From contig NZ_BFBX01000104.1 in the NCBI RefSeq assembly GCF_003851045.1, positions 1 to 47,506 of the forward strand: a stretch of 47,506 nucleotides of DNA. Reading direction: 5' to 3'. A program made the translations under genes and the position numbers. Below are positions 40,986-47,506 of this stretch, one piece after another; the stretch's first letter is position 1; the number at the start of each line of letters is the position of its first letter. This DNA is from Paenibacillus sp. 598K. Lineage in GTDB: Bacteria; Bacillota; Bacilli; Paenibacillales; Paenibacillaceae. The notes under the pieces were generated by a model. The model was not told the DNA's origin, made no database searches, and saw only the letters and a program-made list of their open reading frames with translations.

Positions 40986-41071
40986 GCCACCCGGCCGCCC
41001 GACCACCTGAGCGCGGGGCAGGCGGCATGACGGCGACCGCCCGACTATCCGGGCATCGCCAAGGCTCCGCG

Positions 41072-44000
41072 CTAGCGGAGCGGGGACAGGGTGAAGCGAT
41101 ACGAATAGGTGCGGTTGGCATGGAGCAGGTATTCGCTATGGGTCGGCGCGTTCCAGCTATCGTCGCCGCCTACGCCCATCTGCTTGTAGTTGATGCGCAG
41201 CACCGTCTTGTCGGAGGCGGGCAGCTTGTAGCCATGATCGCTTGCTTCGAGCTCCTCGAATGTCCACGGCAAAGCGTTGACCTCCAGCGGCGTCGGGCCG
41301 TTGATGTGGATGCCGCTGCCAGCTTCGCCTGCGGAGAGCGACGCTTCGCGGACGTCGTACTTGTTGCCGCATTCCTGCGGCCGCAGATATGGCACATACT
41401 GCTCGCGGACGCGACCGCTATAGCGGCCCAGACGCGCGCCGCTCTGGCGATCCCAGTAGCTCTCGTGCGGGCCGCGGCCATACCATCCGATCGTGTCGAG
41501 CGAGCCGTCCAGCACGAGCTGCATGCCGATCGCCGGGATCTCCGGCAGTCCGCGATCCGCGCCGCCGGGCCGGAGCGTCAGCTCGATCTCGACGCTCTCA
41601 TCGGCGCGGATCGTGTATCCGAGACTCAGCGAGCTGAGCGGCGATGTCGGCAACACATAGTCGGCGCATACTTGGATGGCTTGCCCCGCATGCTCCCACT
41701 GGAGCCGGACGAGCTCGCGGCTCAGCGACGCCTCGCGCCAGATCGCGGCGCGCTTGTCCAGCTTGCTGCCGATGTCGTTGTCCGTGATTGCGCGCCAGAA
41801 GGTCGGCGCCGCCGGAGCCAGCAGCTGCTCGCGGCCATCGGTGGCGTAGGAGACCAACTCGCCGGTCAACTGATCGAAGGCAACGGCGAGCCCGCCAGTC
41901 GTCACCAGCAATCGCCCGCCTTGCTCCTCGACCTGCAGCTGCGTCTCTGTGTCGCCTGCCACGGCACGCGGAGCGAGCGACTGCGGCAGACCGGGAGCCA
42001 GTACGAATTGCTCCCAGGCAACCTCATGGCCTGGCTCGCCCCAGGACGTCTCGTCCTTCAGGCGGAACGATACGGTCAGCACCGTCTCGCTCGCGGCGGT
42101 CGGCGGCACCGCCTCATACGGCAGCTCGATTTCGGCCGTCTCTCCAGGCGCGAGCGCTACACTCAGTCGGCCTTCTCGGACAGGAGCGCCATTCTCGAGC
42201 ATCTCCCAGACGAGCTCATAGCTGTCGAGGTTGAGGAACAGATGCTTGTTGCGGACCAGGAACCGTCCCTTAGCGCTGTCAACAGCCTGGATGTCGATGT
42301 TCTGGTAGCACTTCTTGACCTCCAGCAGCTTGGGCGTAATCGAGCGATCGGCGAAGATCAGACCGTTGCCGCTGAAGTTGCCGTCATGCGGCGATTCGCC
42401 GAAGTCGCCGCCGTAGGCGAGGTAGGAGACGCCGTCCGCTGTCGTCGTGCGGATCGCCTGGTCGACCCAGTCCCAGATGAAGCCGCCCTGCAGCACTTCG
42501 TATTTGTCGAAGAGCGCCGTGTACAGATGGAGCCCGCCGTTGGAGTTGCCCATCGCATGGCTGTATTCGCAGATGATGTACGGCTTGCTGGCATCCTCCT
42601 TGGCATATTTCTCGACGTCGCGCGGGTGGATGTACATCGTCGACTCGATATCGGACGCTGCCGCGGACTTGCGATAGTGGAAGACCCCTTCGTAATGCAC
42701 GAGACGCGACGGGTCGGCCTGCTTCAGGAAGTCGTGCATGGCGATGAAGTTGTCGCCGCCGAACGACTCGTTGCCGAGCGACCAGAGGACGATCGACGGA
42801 TGGTTTTTGTCGCGCTGGAACATCGAGTTGCAGCGGTCGATGACGTTGGCCGTCCACTCCGGCCGGCTGCCGGGGACGTTGCCCTCGTTCAGCTCTCCTT
42901 GACGGTAATGCCAGGTGCCGTGCGTCTCCAGGTTCGTCTCGTCGATGACATACAGGCCGTATTGGTCGCACAGCTCGTACCAGATCGGCTGGTTCGGGTA
43001 GTGCGAGGTCCGCACGGCGTTGATGTTATGCGTCTTCATGAGCAGGATATCCCGGATCATGTCGTCCACGCCGAGCGCGCGGCCGCTATCGCAGGAGAAC
43101 TCATGGCGATTGACGCCCTTGAACAGGATGCGCTTGCCGTTGATCTTCATGAGACCGTCCTTCAGCTCAAAGGAGCGGAAGCCGATCCTGCTGCTGACAG
43201 CCTGCTGCGTGTTGCCTGTGGCGTCGGTCAGCTCCAGCACAAGCGTGTACAGATGCGGCGTCTCGGCGCTCCAGAGCAGCGGTCGCTCGACGGCGGCGCT
43301 CAGACGGAGCGAGGCGCTGGCCGCATCGGCGAAGGAGACATCCTGTGCATGCGCTTGCGCCCATACCTTGCGCCCCTGCGCGTCATAGAGCTGCATCCGG
43401 AGCTGATAACCGGTGACGTTCGACAGCTCATAATCCTCGAGCTGGACATCGACGCGCAGCTCGGCGTGCTCGTAATTGTCGTCCAGCTGCGGCACCGCGA
43501 AATAGTCAGCGATGAACACGCGAGGCGAGGTGTATAGATAGACCTCTCGGAAGATGCCGCTAAGTCGCCAGAAATCCTGATCCTCCAGCCAGCTCGCATC
43601 GCACCAGCGGTACACCTCGACGGCCAGCTTGTTGTCGCCGGGGATGAGGTACGGCGTCAGGTCGAACTCGGCCGGCGTGAACGTATCCTCGCTGTAGCCG
43701 ACGAGCTCGCCGTTCAGCCACACATAAAACGCCGACTCGACGCCCTGGAAGCTGATGAAGACGGGTTGGCCCTCCCAAGCCTCCGGTACGTTAATTGTCC
43801 GCACATAGGAGCCGACCGGGTTGTACTTCGTCGGTGCGAAGGGTGGCTTCAGCTCGGGCTCGGAGTCGATCCAAGGATAGCGGATGTTGGTATATTGCGG
43901 GTAGTCATAGCCTTGCAGCTGCCAATGCGAGGGCACCGGAATCTCGGTCCAGCCGCTCGTATCATAGCTTGTCTCATAGAAGTTGGCGATACGCGCCTCT

Positions 44001-44209
44001 GGCGTCGGCGCCCAAGCAAATTGCCATTGACCGTTCAGGGACAGCCGCCATGGGGAGCTGTTCTTGTCTCCCGCCAGCGCTTGCTCAGCGGTCGGGTATC
44101 CGATCATCGAGGCATGGGCGGGCAGACGGTTCAGCTGGAAGATCTCGGGGTTGTTATTCCACTCGGGATAGCCATTGGCTGGCGGCTCATAGACGAGTTT
44201 GGATCGCAT
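41072..44209 (-). CDS. lacZ: Beta-galactosidase, GH2 (LacZ type)
   Basis: This 1045-residue enzyme has the length and domain order of long LacZ: jelly-roll (about 50-230), two immunoglobulin-like domains, a TIM barrel (about 340-640) and the C-terminal beta-galactosidase small chain. The acid/base is E481 (SLGNESFGG) and the nucleophile E548 (ICEYSHAMGNS). Metal/substrate-side residues such as the NRHEFSCDSG block at 367-376 are present. There is no signal peptide, so it hydrolyses imported lactose-like or other beta-galactosides in the cytoplasm. The ribosome site AAGGGAGAG precedes the ATG. No lactose transporter or LacI-type regulator lies alongside. Confidence 0.95.
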   Translation of the reverse strand: MRSKLVYEPPANGYPEWNNNPEIFQLNRLPAHASMIGYPTAEQALAGDKNSSPWRLSLNGQWQFAWAPTPEARIANFYETSYDTSGWTEIPVPSHWQLQGYDYPQYTNIRYPWIDSEPELKPPFAPTKYNPVGSYVRTINVPEAWEGQPVFISFQGVESAFYVWLNGELVGYSEDTFTPAEFDLTPYLIPGDNKLAVEVYRWCDASWLEDQDFWRLSGIFREVYLYTSPRVFIADYFAVPQLDDNYEHAELRVDVQLEDYELSNVTGYQLRMQLYDAQGRKVWAQAHAQDVSFADAASASLRLSAAVERPLLWSAETPHLYTLVLELTDATGNTQQAVSSRIGFRSFELKDGLMKINGKRILFKGVNRHEFSCDSGRALGVDDMIRDILLMKTHNINAVRTSHYPNQPIWYELCDQYGLYVIDETNLETHGTWHYRQGELNEGNVPGSRPEWTANVIDRCNSMFQRDKNHPSIVLWSLGNESFGGDNFIAMHDFLKQADPSRLVHYEGVFHYRKSAAASDIESTMYIHPRDVEKYAKEDASKPYIICEYSHAMGNSNGGLHLYTALFDKYEVLQGGFIWDWVDQAIRTTTADGVSYLAYGGDFGESPHDGNFSGNGLIFADRSITPKLLEVKKCYQNIDIQAVDSAKGRFLVRNKHLFLNLDSYELVWEMLENGAPVREGRLSVALAPGETAEIELPYEAVPPTAASETVLTVSFRLKDETSWGEPGHEVAWEQFVLAPGLPQSLAPRAVAGDTETQLQVEEQGGRLLVTTGGLAVAFDQLTGELVSYATDGREQLLAPAAPTFWRAITDNDIGSKLDKRAAIWREASLSRELVRLQWEHAGQAIQVCADYVLPTSPLSSLSLGYTIRADESVEIELTLRPGGADRGLPEIPAIGMQLVLDGSLDTIGWYGRGPHESYWDRQSGARLGRYSGRVREQYVPYLRPQECGNKYDVREASLSAGEAGSGIHINGPTPLEVNALPWTFEELEASDHGYKLPASDKTVLRINYKQMGVGGDDSWNAPTHSEYLLHANRTYSYRFTLSPLR

Positions 44210-44365
44210 AATAATCGTATCTCTCCCTTACGTTTGAATACAGCTATATGAACAGTATAAGAGGTATCTGTATGAGAAGATATAAAAGGATATTAGGCGA
44301 TGATAGAACAATATTAAGAAGTGTGATCGACAGCGGCGGGATGTTTTTGCGATTTTGAACCTGAC

Positions 44366-44393
44366 TTGACCATGGCACATATCTGTGTATAAT
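44366..44393 (+). promoter_or_regulatory. Promoter of the guanidine riboswitch-ykkCD transcript
   Basis: TTGACC (44366-44371) and TATAAT (44388-44393) are 16 bases apart, about 20 bases before the aptamer. A TATACT in the minus direction at about 44255-44260 may serve lacZ but has no convincing -35 box. Confidence 0.75.
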
Positions 44394-44413
44394 AGAAGGA
44401 ACGTCATACGAGA

Positions 44414-44515
44414 ACAGTTTTCTAGGGTTCCGCACGCCTCGCGTGGACTGGACCGAGAGAGAACGGCAGCTTCACGGCTGTGACACGGAGGGATAAAAGC
44501 CCGGGAGATAGACTG
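44414..44515 (+). promoter_or_regulatory. Guanidine-I (ykkC class) riboswitch
   Basis: It contains the class landmarks in order: CTAGGGTTCCG, GGACTGGACCGAGAG, a variable stem (CGGCAG...), and ACACGGAGGGATAAAAGCCCGGGAGA. These match the conserved regions of the ykkC guanidine-binding RNA. It sits directly before ykkC and ykkD, its classical target genes, and its 3' end overlaps the left arm of a terminator, indicating ligand-relieved termination. Confidence 0.92.
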
Positions 44516-44542
44516 CGTCAGCAGTTTATGTCCCGGGCTTTT
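44495..44542 (+). terminator. Terminator of the guanidine-I riboswitch
   Basis: AAAAGCCCGGGA (44495-44506) pairs perfectly with TCCCGGGCTTTT (44531-44542). The left arm is part of the aptamer's conserved 3' region, so ligand binding would prevent the hairpin. Confidence 0.9.
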
Positions 44543-44634
44543 GCTATGGGGACGGACAACACACGGGCAGCAGCAGCGTTGGCGTATGCCGGGAGAGACC
44601 CCGGGGAAAATAAACCAAGGAGCGTGAATAAAGC

Positions 44635-44985
44635 ATGAGTAAAAGCTGGTTGATGGTCATCATTGCAGCGGGATTCGAAGTGGGCTGGGTCATCGGCCTG
44701 AAGCATGCGGCAGGCTGGCTGGAGTGGGGTGCGACGGCTATCGCCATCGTCGTCAGCTTTACGCTGATGATCGCGGCATCGAGGACGCTGCCGGTAGGGA
44801 CGGTCTATGCCGTATTTGTCGGGCTAGGGACGGCTGGCACTGTGGTGGCGGATATCGTCCTGTTCAGAGGAGAGGCGAAGCTTGGGCAGCTGGCGATGAT
44901 CGGATTGCTGCTGATCGGCGTCATCGGATTGAAGCTGGTCAGTCAGGAGAAGCCGGAGGAGACGGTGGAGGTGAATCGCGCGTGA
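44635..44985 (+). CDS. ykkC: SMR-family exporter subunit YkkC
   Basis: The 116-residue protein has four transmembrane helices with the SMR glutamate at E15 (AAGFEVGWVIGLKHA) and the SRTLPVGTVYAVFVGLGTAGTVVADI block close to Bacillus YkkC. It forms a heteromeric guanidinium or quaternary-ammonium exporter with YkkD, in antiport with protons. Expression should rise with guanidine through the riboswitch. AAGGAG lies 12 bases before the ATG. The last four bases overlap ykkD. Confidence 0.92.
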   Translation: MSKSWLMVIIAAGFEVGWVIGLKHAAGWLEWGATAIAIVVSFTLMIAASRTLPVGTVYAVFVGLGTAGTVVADIVLFRGEAKLGQLAMIGLLLIGVIGLKLVSQEKPEETVEVNRA

Positions 44986-45296
44986 GCTGGATAGCTTTAG
45001 TATTGGCGGGTTTATGTGAGATGGCCGGCGTCCTTATGATCAACAAATTTAATCAGCAGCGTTCGGGGACAGCATTGCTTCAGCTCATTTTGGCCTTTGG
45101 TCTCAGCTTTTTGCTGCTGGCGTATGCTATGGAGCATTTGCCGATGGGCACAGCCTATGCCGTATGGACCGGTATCGGCGCATCAGGCGGAGCTGTGCTC
45201 GGCATGATCTTTTACGGGGAGCCGAGGCAGGCGATGCGGATCTTTTTTATCGGGCTGGTGCTCGCTTCGGCCATCGGATTGAAGCTGCTCAGCTAG
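44982..45296 (+). CDS. ykkD: SMR-family exporter subunit YkkD
   Basis: The 104-residue protein has four helices, with the SMR glutamate in LAGLCEMAGVLMIN and the MEHLPMGTAYAVWTGIGASGGAVLGMIFYGE block of YkkD. It starts with GTG 44982 after GGAGGTGA and overlaps the ykkC stop. It works together with YkkC. The 163 bases that follow contain the promoter and operator of the next gene but no clear terminator. Confidence 0.92.
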   Translation: MSWIALVLAGLCEMAGVLMINKFNQQRSGTALLQLILAFGLSFLLLAYAMEHLPMGTAYAVWTGIGASGGAVLGMIFYGEPRQAMRIFFIGLVLASAIGLKLLS

Positions 45297-45387
45297 GGCG
45301 TGTCTGCACACCCGCTCAGGGGCATCTTAGACCGCCTTTCCGCCCCCTGCGGCGTCACTTTTGCTTGCCGCGGGAAACAGCATCCAG

Positions 45388-45416
45388 TTGCATTGTCATT
45401 CCAACGGTTTTATAAT
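45388..45416 (+). promoter_or_regulatory. Promoter of the MATE-TetR operon
   Basis: TTGCAT (45388-45393) and TATAAT (45411-45416) are 17 bases apart. The -10 box overlaps the start of the operator palindrome. Confidence 0.75.
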
Positions 45417-45436
45417 ACTGAATGAACGTTCAGTAT
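45415..45436. promoter_or_regulatory. TetR-type operator
   Basis: The 22-base palindrome has arms ATACTGAA and TTCAGTAT around TGAACG. It lies over the -10 box and start point. Repression by the TetR protein encoded second in the operon is the likely mechanism. Confidence 0.78.
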
Positions 45437-45459
45437 ATAAAGGACAGGTGCACACATTC

Positions 45460-46821
45460 ATGAAAGAACAACAAGGCATTCATACGCTGGCTACCGACTC
45501 GGTCGGCCGGGCATTCCTGCGATATCTCGTGCCTTCGCTGCTGGGAATGCTGCTGGTCGCAGTCAACATCGTCGTCGACGGTATCATGGTCGGCAACAAG
45601 CTGGGACCCGAGGCGCTCGCCGGGATCGGCATCGCCAGCCCGGTCTATACGTTGCTCATCGCCATGTCGCTATGGCTCGGCATCGGCGGAGCGACGCTCT
45701 ATTCCCAGGCGATGGGAGCTGGCGATACAGAGCGGGCGGGACGCATCTTCGCCCAATCGCTGATGGTGATTTTCTCGCTGACGCTGGTCATTGGCGCGAC
45801 GGCCTTTATGCTGCGGGAGCCGCTCATTTATAATCTGGGCGCCAACAGCGATACCTTTCCGCACGCGATGGCTTACATTACCGTCATGCTCCTGCTAGGC
45901 TTTGTCTTTACGGTGGAAAACGCGCTGAGCATTTTCGTCCGCAACGACGGCAATCCCAATCTTGCGATGGCGGCGCAGATTACCTTTGCGTTGTCCAATA
46001 TCGCCATCAACTATGTCATTCTCTATGTGCTGGAGTTGGGCGTAGCTGCTGTCGCGACGGGGACGATCATCGCCGCTTCGCTTGGCTTGCTTGTGTTATT
46101 GACGCACTTTTTGCGCAAGGCGAACAATTTGCGGCTGCGCCGCTTCAAGTGGGATCGGGTGCTGTTCGTCTCGGCGATCGTCATCGGCTTTCCGAGTTTT
46201 CTGGCCGAGGTAGGCATCTCCGTCTTCACCGTATCGCATAATATTACGCTCGAGCATCTGGCAGGGACGGCGGGAGTGGCTGCATTTTCTATCATTAGCT
46301 ATACGCATAGCGTCGTCCTCATGACCTTCCTCGGACTTGGGGCGGCGATCCAGCCGCTGGTCAGCTATTACCACGGCGGAGAGCACGAGGAGCGCAAGCG
46401 GCAGACGCTGCGGATCGCGATGTGGACCGCTGCCGGGGCAGGCGCATTTCTGCTGCTGTTCGTACAGCTGTTCACGCCTTGGATCGTCGGCATCTTCGGC
46501 GATTTTGCGCCAGCGGTCCGGGATACGGCGATCGACGGCTTCCGCATCTTCGTATTCGGTTATGTGTTCATGGGGATGAACTTCGTCATGATGACCTATT
46601 TCCAGTCGGTCGATCACGTACGGATGGCCGTATGGATTACGGCTGCTCGCGAGATCATCTTCATGCTGATCTTCCTGCTGGCGCTGCCGCCGGTGCTCGG
46701 ACTGGTCGGCGTGTGGCTGGCGGTGCCGCTATCGGAGGTCATCGTGCTGGGTATGATCGCCGTCTATTACAAGAAATACGGTCATCTCGTCGGCCCGGCG
46801 CCGCTGCGCGCCGGACGATGA
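45460..46821 (+). CDS. MATE-family multidrug or metabolite exporter
   Basis: The 453-residue protein has about twelve transmembrane helices. Its NIVVDGIMVGNKLGPEALAGIGIASPV opening and the GGATLYSQAMGAGDTERA loop are characteristic of MATE proteins in Bacillota. It exchanges cationic drugs or metabolites with Na+ or H+. The ATG at 45460 is chosen; the frame extends to 45361, but that lies before the promoter. The TetR gene follows 18 bases later, so it is probably the operon repressor. Confidence 0.9.
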   Translation: MKEQQGIHTLATDSVGRAFLRYLVPSLLGMLLVAVNIVVDGIMVGNKLGPEALAGIGIASPVYTLLIAMSLWLGIGGATLYSQAMGAGDTERAGRIFAQSLMVIFSLTLVIGATAFMLREPLIYNLGANSDTFPHAMAYITVMLLLGFVFTVENALSIFVRNDGNPNLAMAAQITFALSNIAINYVILYVLELGVAAVATGTIIAASLGLLVLLTHFLRKANNLRLRRFKWDRVLFVSAIVIGFPSFLAEVGISVFTVSHNITLEHLAGTAGVAAFSIISYTHSVVLMTFLGLGAAIQPLVSYYHGGEHEERKRQTLRIAMWTAAGAGAFLLLFVQLFTPWIVGIFGDFAPAVRDTAIDGFRIFVFGYVFMGMNFVMMTYFQSVDHVRMAVWITAAREIIFMLIFLLALPPVLGLVGVWLAVPLSEVIVLGMIAVYYKKYGHLVGPAPLRAGR

Positions 46822-46839
46822 CGGGGGAGGGAGGTCAGC

Positions 46840-47451
46840 ATGAACAAGAAGCGACAGCAGAGCGAGCAGACAAAGGCCCGACTGGCTGAGGCCGCTCGGG
46901 CGCTGTTCGCCCAGAAGGGCTTCAAGGCGACATCCATCGAGGATATCGTCGCGGCTACGGGCAGCAGCAAGGGCAACATCTATTATCACTTCCAGAGCAA
47001 GGAAGGGCTGTTCCGTTATCTGCTCGACGAGTGGAATGCCGAGTGGATCGAGCAGTGGGAGCGCAAGCAAGGTGCGTATGCGACCGTGGAGGACAAGCTG
47101 TACGGCCTCGTCGAGCGGCTCGTCGTCGAGGATCTCAACCATCCACTGAGCAAAGCGAATGATGAATTCCTGGCGACGGAGATTGAGAGCAATGAAGTGC
47201 GACAAGCGGTAGCGGAATATATGGATGAACATCTGCGGTTTAATCGAGATCTGCTGCAGCAGGGGATGGACGAGGGGGAGCTGCGCCCGGATGATGCCGG
47301 AGAGCTGGCGATCGTGCTGGAGGCGACGCTGCTTGGTCTGGCGGAGATGGCCAAGCGGATGTCGCAGGAGGAGGCGCTGCAGGTGCATCGGCGAGCGATG
47401 GCCGTGTTTTTGCAGGGTACCGTCGCGACGCGGCAGCGGGACTGGGGATAG
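46840..47451 (+). CDS. TetR-family transcriptional repressor
   Basis: The 203-residue protein has an N-terminal TetR helix-turn-helix (about 10-56: TKARLAEAARALFAQKGFKATSIEDIVAATGSSKGNIYYHFQSKEGLFRYLLDEW) followed by a helical ligand domain. GGGGGAGGGAGG precedes the ATG. It is cotranscribed with the MATE gene and the operator at 45415-45436 is the probable binding site. The inducer is likely a MATE substrate. The remaining bases 47452-47506 show no identifiable gene. Confidence 0.92.
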   Translation: MNKKRQQSEQTKARLAEAARALFAQKGFKATSIEDIVAATGSSKGNIYYHFQSKEGLFRYLLDEWNAEWIEQWERKQGAYATVEDKLYGLVERLVVEDLNHPLSKANDEFLATEIESNEVRQAVAEYMDEHLRFNRDLLQQGMDEGELRPDDAGELAIVLEATLLGLAEMAKRMSQEEALQVHRRAMAVFLQGTVATRQRDWG

Positions 47452-47506
47452 CCCTTGGGCTATGCTGATGTCCGGGAGCTGGAGAAGATGGACATCGACG
47501 CGATGG

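Noticed and set aside
40751..43537. A 928-residue open frame on the plus strand opposite lacZ
   Set aside because: It is the antisense shadow of the 1045-residue GH2 gene in GC-rich DNA. It has no ribosome site, no domain and an Arg/Ala/Leu-rich composition.
47452..47506. Start of another gene at the window end
   Set aside because: A few ATG codons occur, but the sequence is too short to judge a reading frame.

Overview
The window looks like a chromosomal piece of a high-GC Bacillota of the Paenibacillaceae type (Paenibacillus/Cohnella-like). The signs are strong AGGAGG-type ribosome binding sites, frequent TTG/GTG starts, sigma-A promoters (TTGACA-N17-TATAAT), a YhcN/YlaJ sporulation lipoprotein, a caa3 oxidase ctaCDEFG cluster, ykkCD behind a guanidine-I riboswitch, and lipoproteins with lipoboxes instead of periplasmic proteins. 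Most of the DNA is GC-rich. Two stretches are clearly AT-rich: the 3' end of ctaC (about 11100-11380) and the region from 15200 to 17350 around a secreted protease.

Layout. 1-3342: the end of a type IV pilus-like operon, with a beta-solenoid protein cut by the window edge followed by pilM, pilN and pilO. 3515-6684: a consensus promoter, a cyclic di-GMP-I riboswitch with terminator, a FapA/DUF342 protein and an HD-GYP phosphodiesterase. 6760-9791: small or poorly known proteins, a stand-alone methionine aminopeptidase and a sporulation lipoprotein. 10047-15200: the caa3 cytochrome oxidase operon with a long structured leader. 15413-17200: an AT-rich island with a trypsin-like protease and apparent insertion-sequence debris. 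17288-21603: an ABC permease, a GntR regulator and an ABC ATPase with an operator palindrome, then a NatA/NatB-like exporter pair. 21708-28748: a Fur-box-controlled operon with an FmdE-like protein, two related amidotransferase-like proteins and an Opp-type ABC importer that contains a permease-ATPase fusion. 28759-33205: a phytanoyl-CoA-dioxygenase-like enzyme, an AraC regulator, a GH29 fucosidase and a Gfo/Idh/MocA dehydrogenase.

33535-40246: an orphan NarL-type response regulator, a lipoprotein cytochrome c, a SCO copper chaperone, a 106-residue orphan membrane protein, a YtkA-like lipoprotein and nosD, nosL, nosY and nosF, but no nosZ. 40256-40985: two tandem arrays with almost the same ~52-bp period, a perfect bidirectional terminator and further direct repeats. 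41072-44209: lacZ (GH2) on the minus strand. 44366-45296: guanidine-I riboswitch and ykkCD. 45388-47451: a MATE exporter and its TetR regulator with a palindromic operator. Nothing could be assigned in the last ~55 bases.

The parts most likely to hold undescribed biology are: the Fur-box operon (21708-28748); the nos-type copper cluster without nosZ, whose NosD carries five 15-residue repeats and whose NosL carries a 12-histidine tail; the phase-matched tandem arrays next to it; and the compositional mosaic in ctaC. The c-di-GMP riboswitch directly upstream of a predicted c-di-GMP phosphodiesterase suggests a feedback circuit beside the pilus genes.
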